DNA of 64,000 bases from Chlamydomonas sphaeroides (lineage: Eukaryota > Chlorophyta > Chlorophyceae > Chlamydomonadales > Chlamydomonadaceae): positions 124,001 to 188,000 of the forward strand of contig BDDC01000008.1 in assembly GCA_001662425.1 (NCBI GenBank), written 5' to 3'. A program made the translations under genes and the position numbers. Positions 1-10,306 of the stretch are shown piece by piece. Under the pieces are notes generated by a model. That model was not told the origin of the DNA, made no database searches, and saw nothing but the letters and a program-made list of their open reading frames with translations. The first letter of the stretch is position 1. Each line of letters begins with the position of its first letter.

Positions 1-59
1 TCGCTTCAACGCCGCGCCCGTCGCGTGACCTTGCATCCCCACTGTGCCCCTACGCCTAC

Positions 60-255
60 GCCTACCCTTCCCCGGACCTCATCAGCGTCCGTGCCGCCTC
101 TCTCCATATGATCCCCCTGGACCAGATGGAGAGCTGCGGGACCCTACCCAGCCTGAACCCTGCCCGCGGGACCTCCCTCCGGGACCCTGCCCATCCCCGT
201 ACCCTTCCCGCGGGTCCTCGTCTGCGTTCGTGCCGCGTGTGTCACCCTATCATCC
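60..255. repeat. Imperfect ~55 bp direct repeat in the first intron
   Basis: Two diverged copies lie at about 60-113 and 199-255. Each begins with a CTACCCTTCC/GTACCCTTCCC block, passes through CGTCCGTGCCGC or CGTTCGTGCCGC, and ends in ATGATCC or ATCATCC. They sit in the intron upstream of the first recognisable exon (position 279). No coding function is apparent; this looks like a local tandem duplication in non-coding DNA. Confidence 0.5.
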
Positions 256-278
256 TCCGGCCCTCGCTCCGCCCCCAG

Positions 279-1427
279 GGCCTGGTCCCCGCGCTGGCGG
301 TGGGCGGCGTGCTGGCGCTCATCCTGCTGGTGGCGGTGGTGCGCGCGGCGGCGGTGACGCGCAGCGAGCACCGCGGAGGGCTGTGCTTCCTGGCGCACCT
401 GGGCATCAACGTGGGCAAGGTGAGGCGGGGCTGCGAGGTGATGAGCGGGCGTGGCATGCACCGAGCGTACAGCGCACAACTGTACCCCGGGGAGGGGGGG
501 GAAGCGGCAGGCAGGGTTTGTGGCCGTAGTGCGACGCATCGGCGGGGCGGGGTGTCGCGACCGCTCCGGCCGCCTCCCGGCCTGTGCGACGAGCCCCGCC
601 CAAACCGCACGCCCCCGCTCGGCTCCCGCCTCGTCCGACCGCCGCGCCGCCCATGCCCGTGCGCTGCCTCTGCCGCGCAGGGCTGCGGCCTGGGCCGCAG
701 CGTGACGGGCACCTCGGTGGCGGATGCGGCCAGCGAGGAGCTGGGGCAGCTGCTGGATGCGGCGCCCCGCGTGCACGACATCGAGACCGTGGACATGGGG
801 CTGCCGCAGGTGGGGTGCTGGGGAGCAAAGATAAGCTGTGATTCTGCTCTCTGCTATCTCCTTAAGATATGTCGTCGCGGCGCCCCGGGTGTACGACGTG
901 GGTTCGACGGGCATGGGGCTGCCCAGGTGGGCAGGGCAGCACGGCTATGCCTTGTGTGGTGGGCATGTGTGAGACGTATGTTGACTTGTGATGACATGGT
1001 ACTGAGGGAGCCTGCAACCCTGCAGGTGGGCATCGAGGCCGACGGCGGCGTGGTGGCGGCGGCCGCGGCGGCGGCCATGGGCGGCGACGTCAAGACGATC
1101 AAGGCCGGCGGCGGTGCAGCCAAAGGAGCTGCAGGCAGTGGAAGCACAGGGAGCGCCGGTGCGGGAGGAGCGGCGGCGGGCGCAGCGGTGGCAGGGGCAG
1201 GAGCGGCGGCGGTTGGTGAGGCCAAGGTGGCGGCCGCTGGGGCGGGGGCGGTTAGTGCTGGTACGGCAGCGGCTGGTGAGGCCAATGCTGCGGGCGCCGC
1301 GGCGGCCAAGGCCACGGCCGCGGTGGTGACGGGGCCCAAGGAGGGGGAGGAGGGGGCCAAGGCGGTCGCGGCGGTGAGGCGCCTGCTCCGGAAAGCGGGC
1401 CAGCAGGCGGCCGGGGCCGCGGGGTGA
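279..1427 (+). CDS. 3' end of a single-pass membrane protein gene with an Ala-rich tail (partial)
   Basis: Three exons can be joined in phase: 279-419, 681-809 and 1026-1427, with TGA at 1425-1427. The visible protein is about 223 residues. Exon 1 encodes a hydrophobic segment (VPALAVGGVLALILLVAVV) that reads as a membrane helix, followed by basic residues. Exon 2 encodes a soluble stretch ending in VDMGLPQ. Exon 3 is dominated by Ala, Gly and Lys (low complexity), ending in a basic RRLLRKAGQQAAG-type tail. Junctions are AAG|gtgagg, cgcag|GGC, CAG|gtgggg and tgcag|GTG. The 5' part lies outside the window, so start codon, signal peptide and full domain structure are unknown. I do not recognise the family. 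One long open frame runs through the introns, but the clean splice sites and change of composition favour the spliced model. Confidence 0.6.
   Translation, partial: GLVPALAVGGVLALILLVAVVRAAAVTRSEHRGGLCFLAHLGINVGKVRRGCEVMSGRGMHRAYSAQLYPGEGGEAAGRVCGRSATHRRGGVSRPLRPPPGLCDEPRPNRTPPLGSRLVRPPRRPCPCAASAAQGCGLGRSVTGTSVADAASEELGQLLDAAPRVHDIETVDMGLPQVGCWGAKISCDSALCYLLKICRRGAPGVRRGFDGHGAAQVGRAARLCLVWWACVRRMLTCDDMVLREPATLQVGIEADGGVVAAAAAAAMGGDVKTIKAGGGAAKGAAGSGSTGSAGAGGAAAGAAVAGAGAAAVGEAKVAAAGAGAVSAGTAAAGEANAAGAAAAKATAAVVTGPKEGEEGAKAVAAVRRLLRKAGQQAAGAAG
877..932 (+). repeat. Decayed copy of the exon 2 3' end inside the following intron
   Basis: This segment matches the end of the preceding exon plus its 5' splice site (about 758-814). 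Original and copy read AAPRVHDIETVDMGLP and AAPRVYDVGSTGMGLP in the corresponding frame, and both end in CAGGTGGG. Many differences are synonymous or conservative. No acceptor in the right phase precedes it, so it is probably not a working alternative exon. Confidence 0.7.
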
Positions 1428-2088
1428 GGCCTGCTGTTGATGCCGTGACCACCCGCTAGCGCGCGTACAGTGACTGCTGCGTGTGACTTGCATGGATGCG
1501 ATGCGGCTGTGTCGGCGGTCGGCAGTGACCGCAGCAGGTTTGCGGTTGTCCGCAGGCGTGCGCACGAGGCGTGCCGCCATCGGTGTGCGCGTGGGAGAGG
1601 GAGGCTGTGGGGGGCCGTCCATAGCTGTGCCAGGCGTGACAGTTTTGTCCCGCAGAGCCCCGCCCTTGAAACCCGTGTGTAACGTGGCTGAGGTCGTCAG
1701 GAGGTGTGGGTTGGAAGTTCCAGGCCTGGCTGAGCTTGCCCTCGCGGCCGCACCCGGCCAGCTGAGTGCCAAGCGTCATGTTGCAAGCCGTGAGGGGGGT
1801 CAGGCGGGACCATGGCGGCCGCGGACGTTTGGAGTTATGAGCCCCCAAGCTAACTCCTGTGTCTTTGTCCATGAGCATATCATATGACACCACGGGCCGC
1901 CATTTCAAGTTGTTGTATGGTGGCAGTCCCCGGTTGCGAGGGTGTACAGAGAAGTCAAATCTCAATCCCAGGCTGTCATCGGTCGCGGGGATGTGAGGTG
2001 GCGCATGGGGGTGCCGGGGTGCGTGTCGAGGAAGCTGCTAGTTTCGGCGGAATTACGTTTGTTTCTGTCTGCGCTTCTCAAACAAACA
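1428..2088. other. Intergenic: 3' flank of the membrane-protein gene and 5' flank of DRE2
   Basis: No convincing exon is visible on either strand; open frames here are short or lack splice context. The stretch should hold the 3' UTR of the upstream gene (a TGTAA signal lies at 1678-1682) and the promoter/5' UTR of DRE2. The last 50 bases before the DRE2 ATG are T-rich and then A-rich (AACAAACA), a typical context for an algal start codon. Confidence 0.5.
1678..1682 (+). promoter_or_regulatory. TGTAA polyadenylation signal
   Basis: TGTAA, the standard poly(A) signal of Chlamydomonas-type green algae, lies about 250 bases after the stop codon at 1427. Distance and strand fit the partial membrane-protein gene. 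Confidence 0.55.
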
Positions 2089-3508
2089 ATGGCTACAGCT
2101 GCTTGCTTTATCTCTGGCGGTGCGGCTCCGGGCGCAGCCCTGGAGGCGCTCGTAGCGCAGGAGTCGATTTCGCTTTCGTCGCTGAACCTCGTATGCAACG
2201 AGGCGCAGCAGCCGACGACAGCCACCACGACAAAGTATACAGTCGCGCTCGCGGCGAGCAGCTCGTCGCATACCCAAGAATCTCTGGCGCGTGTCGCGCG
2301 TGCCATGGCGCCAGGTGCTAAGCTTTACGTCTACGAGAGCGCAGCGGCGTCCAGCGGGCGTGTCGAGCAGCTGCAGAAGGACCTCCTGCTGTCGGGCTTT
2401 ACCAACGCGAACGTGCTCAACGGCACCGGGCCCGCACTCCTGGTACGTTGTCGTCTTGCCCCACCCCCTCTACGGCCGACCCTAACGGTTCTCCGCCCCA
2501 CACTTGCACCATCCCCCCCCAGGTGTCCGCGTCCCTGCCGTCCTGGGGCCTGGGTGCCGCTGCCAAGCTTTCCCTCAAGCGGCCAGCCGGCGCTGCCCCT
2601 GCCGCCGCGCCCGCGCCGGCGCCGGCCGCAGCTCCTGCCAAGGCAGCTGCCTGGAAGCTGGCCGTTGACGAGGACGAGGACCAGGAGGAGCTGCTGGATG
2701 AGGAGGAGCTGCTGACGGCCGAGGACAAGGTGGCGGCTGTTGCGCCTAACCCAGGTGCGTCCTGCAAGCCATTGGAGAGGGATTGAGCCTGGGGTGTCGG
2801 GGGGAAGACGGGGCACAGTAAAACGCGTGCGGCCAACAGCTCGCCATGGACTTACAGCGAGAAGGGAAGGTTGCATCGCGCGGGTGGCGAACGCGGCCAG
2901 GGGTCAAAGCCAATGCCAAGGAGGCCCCAAACCGTGTGCGCACCTGGGTTCAAGCGCCCTGGGGAATCACGTTGACCACGGGCGACGAGAGGGCTGGGTG
3001 GGCCGCGGCCGTGGCCAAGGCCTGACACAGGCTGTGATGCTGCGACGCCCTCGCCCGCAGACGACTGCGAGGTGGGCGCCAGCGGCCGCAAGGCCTGCAA
3101 GAACTGCTCCTGCGGCCGCGCGGAGGCGGAGGCGGCGGGCGAGGCCCCCAAGCTGACGGCCGACATGATGGACAACCCCACCTCCGCATGCGGCAACGTG
3201 AGTGCGGCTGACCGCGTGGCTCGCATGTACTGCGGCCTGGCAGCCGCTTCTCCAGAGCAGGGACAGCGCCGCTGCCTCCACAGGCTCGCGGTGTGCAGCG
3301 CGCCCACCACCCGAAGGCCCCAACCCCAACTACGCCCATCCTTGCATCCCCAATGCCCTCTCCCCCCTTCCCCCCAACCCCCTCCACCACGCAGTGCTTC
3401 CTGGGCGACGCCTTCCGCTGCGGCGGCTGCCCCTACCGCGGCCTGCCCGCCTTTGAGCCTGGCCAGAAGGTCACGCTGGGCGCGGGGCTGCTGGCGGCGG
3501 ACGCGTAG
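2089..3508 (+). CDS. DRE2: DRE2/anamorsin (CIAPIN1) cytosolic Fe-S cluster assembly protein
   Basis: Four exons (2089-2442, 2523-2754, 3061-3197, 3395-3508) give a 278-residue protein with all phases closed. In known homologues DRE2 takes electrons from the diflavin reductase TAH18 and feeds early cytosolic Fe-S cluster assembly. Residues 1-118 are the N-terminal methyltransferase-like domain. An acidic Pro/Ala linker follows, rich in D and E (DEDEDQEELLDEEELL). The C-terminal Fe-S domain holds both family motifs: CX9CX2CXC at C198, C208, C211 and C213, and the twin CX2C pair C239/C242 and C250/C253 (CGNC ... CGGC). The second pair is split by intron 3 exactly after CGN. The ATG at 2089 is preceded by AACAAACA. 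Length fits the family, and all eight cluster cysteines are present, so the gene looks functional. Confidence 0.95.
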
Positions 3509-4194
3509 TGGGGCCGCAGGAGTGCTGCTTGGGTGCCCACCAGCCGTGCAGTGCAGGCGCGGGGCGTACGGCGTGAGGTGTGGCGCGGTGGCGCGGTGGG
3601 AAGCGGAGGGTCCAAGGCCGGCGCTGCAGCTGCCGGGGCCAGGCAGGTGTTGCGGTCGTGGGCACGGCTGGGGGCCGGCTATGGTGGGGGCGCGCAGCGC
3701 GCCTGCGTTTGCGGCGAGGCGAGGGGGGCTATGTACACGAGTTGAGGTTGAGAGGCTGTGTGATGGGGCGTGCTGCCGCGTGGCGTGGCATGGCCGTCGG
3801 CGGAGGGGCCGCAACCTGGGGACATAGAGCGGGCATGGGGCGCCGCGCAAGGCGCGGCGAGGGCAGCGCGCAGTCTCCGATGCGCCCTGCGCCTGTCGCT
3901 GAGCTAGTGGCTGCGTGGGCAGCTGCGGCTCATTTTCAGCATAGTCCTGGTGCTGTTGTAAGCGCAGTCGACGCCCCGCCCGTCCATCCCTGTAAGCGAA
4001 GGGTGGGGACGGACAAGGACGCGTGTGCCACGCAAGCTGTTGTAGCTCCGCTGTTTCTGAAGGGCAGTGTAACGAATTGTCCTTTCTTGCGGCGGCGTGT
4101 GCGCGGGGTGTCAGAGCCCTTCTTGCGGGTCATGCGCTCGCTATGCAGCTAGCCGCCGCCACGATGCTACGAACTGCAAGCCGCTGCCGCCACC
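3509..4194. other. Intergenic: DRE2 3' flank
   Basis: No supported gene. Candidate poly(A) signals TGTAA lie at 3957-3961, 3991-3995 and 4068-4072, 450-560 bases after the DRE2 stop, a common 3' UTR length for this group. The rest is GC-rich unique-looking sequence. Confidence 0.5.
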
Positions 4195-4445
4195 TGTTCC
4201 GCTGGACTGGCGGCTGCCCGCGCGGCAGCCTGGCGCAGCCTGTCGGCCTCAGGCTGCGCCGCCTGCGCCTCTGGAGTGGCGGCAGCCCGCGCGGCAGCCC
4301 ACGCGGCAGCCCGGCGCAGCCTGTCGGCCTCAGGCTGCGCCGCCGGCGCCTCTGGAATGGCGGCAGCCGCGGGCAGCCCGCGCGGCAGCCCGCGCGGCAG
4401 CCTGGCGCAGCCTGTCGGCCTCACGCACCGCCGCCTGTGCTTAAG
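4195..4445. repeat. Minisatellite, ~81-91 bp period, coiled-coil-like on the minus strand
   Basis: The core GCGCAGCCTGTCGGCCTCA recurs at 4233, 4314 and 4405 (spacing 81 and 91), with shorter GCGCGGCAGCC units between. On the minus strand the 81 bp period equals 27 codons and reads as a repeated Ala/Arg/Glu peptide (PEADRLRRAAAWAAARAAA, then PEADRLRQAAARAAASP). The 91 bp period shifts frame, and a stop interrupts the upstream Ala/Arg-rich frame near 4441. It may be a remnant of a coiled-coil repeat gene or coding-like by composition only. I do not support a gene here. Confidence 0.65.
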
Positions 4446-5846
4446 TAGTGGCGGTAGCCCGCTGCCGCCGCTGGCCGTCACGTGCACGCGCCATGGCTGC
4501 CTCCGCTGCTTCTGCTGCCGCGCCATGGGCACTCGCCTCGTTGTCACGCGCCTGCTCTAGCCCACCGGTCCTTCCCAGACATCGTGGGTGAGGGCCAACG
4601 TCCCGCAACGCTTCTTCTCCCGCTGCTTGTGCTGCCGCTTGAACGCCGCGCGCAGCTCTCCGAGCCGCCAGTGCGTCTAAGATGCCACCGCTGCGTACCC
4701 CGCCCAACCGCGCTGGCGGCCGCAAAGGGCAAGCGGCGCGCGGGCTTGTCCGAGCTTGCTGCCGCGCGGGGTCACATACGGCTGCCTGCGTGGCACGCTC
4801 GTGTTCTTCCTGCTGTGCGGGTACGGGGCTACGAACGAACCTCCAAGGCTACGCATCTACATCTGCCATCGCTGCCCGCTGTTGCAACGCACGCGCGTGC
4901 GCGCGCGCGCGGGCGCGAAGAGAACACGAAACGTCAAACAGAAACGAATGACGCGAGTGCAATTCGGACCCGCGACCGCACGCCCCGCTTCGCGAGCAAA
5001 ACGAAAACGCCAACGCATTCGCGATTGCGATTCGAACACGTGCTCATGTGAGCAAGGCTTGCTGATGCGCTTGCTGTGGAGATGGGGCGGCAGGCGAGCG
5101 CCGCAGCATCTCAGCTTTGTGTTGGAGCCGTGCTGGGGTCGAATGCCTCAGCCTGCCCCTGCCTCCCGCCCAGCGACGTGCCTCTGCAGCGTGCCGCCGA
5201 TGGCTGGCCACCTGGCCTTGCCTTATCCACCCTACACCGGGAGATGGCCATGGTGCGCATGGGGTGCGGCGGTGCGCAACCGCAGCGCGCCCGCCGCCCG
5301 TCGTCCAACAGAGCCGCATGGCCCGACATCAACCGCCCCCACAACCACGCGCGCCGCCGCCCTTCGCAACATTCAACAGCCAGTGCTAAGCTGTCGTGCA
5401 ATGGCTGCAGCATTAGGTATGCGACTTGTTGCGGAAGAGAGCAAAGAAGTTACAGACTGGGGTTACACTGCCGCAGAGCTGCCGGACCCGGCCAGTGCCC
5501 CGGCAGGCGAACGGTGCGGCCACGACAGGCCACGTCTCCAACGCCTTACGTTCACGTCCATGCCATGTCCCATACTATGTCCTCCACGCGCCCACGGACC
5601 AGCTGGGACCCATGTCCCTGAAATCCCTGGGCCCCAAGCAACGCCACGCTACGCCGTGCCTGAAGACGCCAGCCCCATTGCCGTGCCGCTCGCGCCCGCG
5701 GGGTGCCGCTGCTTGCCTGCTGATGCCACCCGCGCAGCGCCGCCCTTGCAGGGCCTGCGCCTTCTCGGCCCAACACCCCAAGCAAGTGCGCAAGACACTC
5801 ACAAATACACATGTTGATTATTATGAACACACTCCGCAGGCCCGCC
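4446..5846. other. Intergenic: 3' flank of the SLP phosphatase gene
   Basis: I see no exon chain with consistent splice sites on either strand. A minus-strand Ala-rich frame (about 4725-4441) reads like coiled coil but is broken by stops and by the adjacent minisatellite frame shift. A CGCGCG-rich tract lies near 4885-4915. Minus-strand TGTAA signals at 5450-5454 and 5463-5467 suit the 3' end of the SLP gene. Confidence 0.45.
5450..5454 (-). promoter_or_regulatory. TGTAA polyadenylation signal (minus strand) for the SLP gene
   Basis: TTACA on the plus strand (TGTAA on minus) lies about 395 bases beyond the distal stop codon of the phosphatase gene. A second copy follows at 5463-5467. Confidence 0.45.
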
Positions 5847-6071
5847 TCAAGCCGCGCTCGCGCCCGGCCCGCCGCTCACAGCCACGGCGGCGCGCTGCTC
5901 CTTGCCCGCCTGCGCCTGCGCCGCCGCCTTGGCCACGGCCGCCTTGGCCGCGGCCGCCGCCGCCGCCGCCACGGCATTGGCGTTGGCGTGCGCGGCGGCG
6001 CTCTCCCGGGGCTGCCGCGGCGGCAGTGGCCCCACCTCCACCGCAGGGCCGTGCTCGCGCAGGCGCCGCAC
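5847..6071 (-). other. Distal alternative last exon of the SLP gene
   Basis: This exon starts cag|GTGCGGCG and encodes VRRLREHGPAVEVGP followed by a long Ala/Lys/Gln tail, ending TGA at 5847. The proximal exon at 6381-6295 starts with nearly the same sequence (VRRLRERGAPLDIGP) and ends with TAG at 6295. Both follow good acceptors in the phase required by the upstream exon, so they look like duplicated, mutually exclusive terminal exons. The sequence does not show which is used. Confidence 0.6.
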
Positions 6072-9000
6072 CTGCGGCCGCGGACGCACGCCACATCATG
6101 TACACATGTTTCCGTACAGTACGGCACGGATCCCCACAGTATGCTTCGATGCTCGCACGCGCCAATTGACACGGTCGAACAATGCCGCCCGCTCCTGCTC
6201 GGCAAGCTACAGCATGCAGGGAGATAATCTGTACGCTGCTGCGTGCTGTTGTACATGTCGTTGCGTGCTCTCGTACGGCAGGCGTGTACGACAGCTACAG
6301 AATGCAGGGGCTGGGCATGCTGATGCGCACGGGCGCGGGGCCGATGTCCAGCGGAGCGCCGCGCTCGCGCAGCCGCCGCACCTGCGGGGCGCCGGGGGCC
6401 AGGCCCTTGCAGCGTGCGGAGCCTGGCGACCCTTCCACTTCCCCCAGCATGCATCACGGCAGGGCCGAGCGTGCGCGAGCCCAGCGCCCGCCCACCTGGA
6501 CGCTGCGGCGCCCTTTGCTACGTGCTCCGAAGCACCTGCCCAAAAGCAAACACAGATACTTGAGGTGGGCGCAGAGCCGAGCCCGCCGCACCTGGCCGTC
6601 TGCCGTCACCTCGAGCACCTCCACCGCTCCGTCGCCGCAGCCGTGGCTCATGCCGGTGTCCACGCGGATAACGCGCGAGGCGCAGGCGCTGTTGATGCCG
6701 CGCGTCTGGATGGTGTGGCCCACCACCATGCGCTTGGCGCCGGGCAGGGACTGCGGGAGAGGGCAGGCGCCCATGGGGGGAGGGGCGAGAGTCAGCCATC
6801 CTGCACAATGTTCTGGAATGGTACATGATGATATATTCCGGGATGATACGCGATTGGATGGTCGGGGCCACTACCATGCGCTTGGCGCCGGCGAGAGCTC
6901 TGTCGGGACAGAGGGGCGTCACGGCATGCTCCACTGCGTGACGCACAATGGGCTGCGCAGCTAACTCCACCAACTTCAAACTAAGCCGCCGGCACAGCAC
7001 GGCAGCGCGCGGGGCAGCGTCGGGCGGCCGTCCCACGGCTGCACCACCGCTCCCCACGTGATCTACGTTATGATAAGAAAAAATAGCGAACGAGTGACAC
7101 GTTACTTGATACGTAAGTACAAGGTATCAGGAGGACCGCACCTGCAGCACATCCGACAGCATCTCGCAGTCGCAGCGGCGCTCGTCCGAAGCGGAGAAGG
7201 CGCGGCTCCACACTATGGCGTTGGCGCCGCGCAGGAAGTGTGGCGCGGGGGGCGGGTCGCGCAGCAGCGCCAGGGCCGAGGGCGGGGCCGAGGGCGAGGG
7301 GCGCGGGGGGGAGGGGCTGGATGGGGAGGGCGAGGGGGAGGCGGAGGATGCGGCGGGGGCGGAGGAGGGGGAGAGGAAGCCCAGCAAGCCGGAGGGGGGG
7401 TCGCGCTGGCCCAACATCCAGGCCTGCGTCTCGCTGCGGGCAGCGAGGGGTGTCAAGGCCGGAGGGGTTGGGGTCAGCGCCGCGCGCATGTGGTCAACAC
7501 GACTTACTGCAAGGTAACACGCCCCGCGCAGCACGCCCTGGGTGCTGGTGACGCGTTGGTCGTGCGTAGCAAGCAAGCAAGCCGGAATGCCGTCAGGTGC
7601 ACCGGTGCGAGAAACGAAGCCCAGCGCCGCCTCAAAGGAGCCCGCTTCCCGGCCGTGTGCGTGTCTGGCGCCCGCCGCACGGCTGGCGTGAAACGAGCCG
7701 TACGACGCTGTGACTCATGCTGACTCACTCGTTGATGCGCTGCAGGCCGTACACCACGTGCGAGGGCAGCACGCCGCCGTGCACAAACACGCTGCCGCCG
7801 ACCTGCATTGGGGGTGAATGGCATAGGCGGGGTGCAGAGGGCTCACACCTATCGCCAACCCCCACCATGATCCCCACACGCACAGCTAGCTAGCTACCTG
7901 CAGCACGACAGCGCACCTTCCGGGACCCCCGGCGGTTGCATGTCGTGGCGAGCCAGCTCTGCCACCTAGCTACCGGCATCCATGCTAGCTTAGGCCCAAG
8001 CCGCATCACCACTACCACTCCAAACAGCAGCGCCAGCCAGTCACCTGCAGCACGATGGGCCGCGACGCAAAGAACCGCCGCGAAATCTCGCTGCCCGGGC
8101 CGTACACCCGGCTGCGGAGCCAGTTGTAGGGCCGCGCTGCCGCCATGGCCGCGGCGCCCGGGGAGGCGCTGGCGGCGGCCGCCGCGGCGCGCCGCTCCTG
8201 CAGCGGTCAATGCATCATGGGGTCACACAGGGGTACACAGGCATGCTGTGCGGCCCATGCGCGGCGCTGTTTGTCAGCTGTCCGCTGCCAGCGCATCGTG
8301 ACCCCGCTGCCAGCGCATCGTGACCATGCTCCCCTCGCGGCCACGGCCTGGTGCCGGCTGCCAGCAGCGCAGCGGGCTCGTCCGCGGAGGGCGAGAGGCA
8401 TGCGACGCAATGATCACAACAATGATCACGTCCATGGCCCTTGTCGGCTCCACACCCAGCACAGCCACGCACACGCGCACCTCGAGCGGGTCCGCCTGCC
8501 CCGGCTCCAGGGGGCAGCCACTGCGCCGGCGCATGAGGCCGCAGAAGTCGCGCCACGTGGCGAAGCCCAGCGCCTCCACGTTGGCGCCTGCGAGCGCGTG
8601 CGTGTTCGCTCACGAGCTCAAGCATCACGCCCCGCGCAGCCCGGTGGCGGCGAGCGCAGCGTGTGCAGGTCCCGGCATGCCCTCAGCCCGAGCGGGCCCC
8701 CTGCGGCGCCAGCCGGCTGGGGGCACGCTTGCCTGGCTGCGCGGCAGGGCCCCCGGCCTACCGTTGGTGGCGTAGCGGTGGTCGCCCATGACGTTCATGG
8801 TCTCTGCAGGCATGCCCGAGGGGCGCCGGGGCAGCGCCGGGGTGCACAACTCGGCGGGGCTGACTGGGCCCCGGGCCAGGCGGTGCCCTCGCGCAAGGCT
8901 CGCCAGCGGTGGTCCCCCAGAAGCAACCGCGACAACCCGCCCCAACCCGGCCCAACTTGCCCTGCCCCGGCCGCCACCGCTGACACGCGGCCCCGTCGCA

Positions 9001-10306
9001 GCTTCCCACTTGCCCCACCCCCCTCGCGGGCCCTCTGCCCCCTCTCCCCGGCCCCGGCCCCACCTACCATGGTTGCCCAGCAGCAGGTGCAGCTTGCCGC
9101 CCGCCGCCTCCGCCTCGGCCGCCAGCCGCTCCAGCAGGATAAGCAGCCGGATCTCGTGGTCGCCCCGGTCCAGGATGTCGCCGACCTGACGCAATCGAGG
9201 TTGCCCATAGCCAGCATATCACTAACACTCAGTATTCTTTGAATCGATGTCAGTGTGCAACAAGACTGGGGCCGGACCCGCGCAGCGGCCTCCACACACA
9301 CTATATGTTACCTCATCCAGAACACACTGCGTGCGCGCTATTACTTTCTGCTGAACATACTCCCTGCTCCTCTTCTACTGCCCACCTGCACGGCCACTGT
9401 GCTGCCGCCGGCCCAGCGGCCCGCCTCATCCATCAGCCCCGCCAGCCGCAGCGCGCGGACCGTCTGCGGGGCGAAGAGCACGGCGGGGCGAAGAGCACGG
9501 CTGGGCAGAACACGGCAAGGCGCGCAGGCCACTGGTGAGCCGCAGAAGCAAGGGCTGATAATGACAGCTGCCCACTCCGTACAGCTTTCCGGCAAGGCCG
9601 CCAGGCAGTGGGCTGCACCGCCAAAGCGCGGCCAGCTACCGGCGCTGGGCGCGTCGCCGGCGCTGGTCCGGCCACACTGAACGCAGCGGCTGTTGGCCAC
9701 CCAACGGCTTGGCGGCCTCACTGCTGTTGCCGTACGGTACTGCTGTACCTTGGTATAATCGCCGTGCAGGTCACCGATGGCCACCAGCCGCTGCGCGCCG
9801 GGTACGGAGGTGGGCAACTGCTCGGTACGTGGCCTGCGGGCGGTCGGTGGGCAGGGGCGGTAGGATTGGGCCCGGGAGACGACGACGGACGGGGCTAGGG
9901 GGGCCCGGGTGCGTGCCATGCGTGCCTACGACTATTGAGAGGCGTATCGAGGGCAGGGGGACGGTTCCTAAAAGGTCAGGGGGGACCGGTCGGCCCCAGC
10001 GAAAGCCAGCAGAGGCGGGGCCCACCTGTAGACCTCATCGCCCGGCACCGGGTCTTTGTTATTGTACGACGCCCACATCTGCGGGCGTGCAGGAAAACAA
10101 AGAGCGCACGAGTCGGCAGCGCGCCGGCAGCCGTGTAGCTTGCAGGGAGCTGGCGTTGACAGGACGGCGCGCCGGCGCCAAGGGGCTGGGCGGGGGGGCC
10201 ACGTCGGCCTTGCCTGCGCGAAGGTCTTGGAGCACGCATCGCACGCGGCGGCGGCAGCGTCCGCTTTGCTGCTCCCTCGACTGAGCAGCCAGTCTAGGAG
10301 GCCCAT
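5847..10306 (-). CDS. Shewanella-like (SLP-type) PPP-family protein phosphatase
   Basis: Exons in gene order: 10306-10214, 10078-10026, 9833-9749, 9463-9386, 9185-9068, 8803-8762, 8587-8481, 8197-8045, 7802-7729, 7433-7142, 6750-6592, then a last exon at 6381-6295 (446 aa) or 6071-5847 (492 aa). All phases close. Metallophosphatase motifs appear in order: GDLHGDY (D70, H72), GDILDRGD (D106, D109, R110), GNHE (N141, H142) followed by TMNVMGDHRYAT, FVHGGVLP (H251), and MVVGHTIQTRGIN (H377). The E-MN--GD-RY-T block after GNHE is typical of plant SLP phosphatases, which resemble bacterial enzymes and use two metal ions. Residues 280-330 are a Ser/Pro-rich insert. No clear transit peptide is visible after the ATG at 10306, so location is open. 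Intron 1 begins with GC. The gene is head to head with the EF-rhodanese gene. Confidence 0.9.
6846..6910 (-). repeat. Decayed copy of the exon carrying the last SLP metal-ligand motif
   Basis: Within the intron upstream of exon 6750-6592, the minus strand reads ALAGAKRMVVAPTIQSR, matching the real exon's SLPGAKRMVVGHTIQTR. It is preceded by a pyrimidine/CAG acceptor-like block. The GH motif has become AP, which would remove the metal-binding His. The acceptor is out of phase and a stop follows in frame, so the copy is probably dead. Confidence 0.75.

Noticed and set aside
108..1427. One continuous 439-aa open frame through the first gene
   Set aside because: It crosses two clear introns; composition changes from membrane/Ala-rich protein to Pro/Arg/Cys-rich text typical of GC-rich non-coding sequence, and good splice sites join the coding parts in phase.
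4940..5050. tRNA-like TTCGAA/TTCGGAC sequences
   Set aside because: I could not fold an acceptor stem or anticodon arm around them on either strand.
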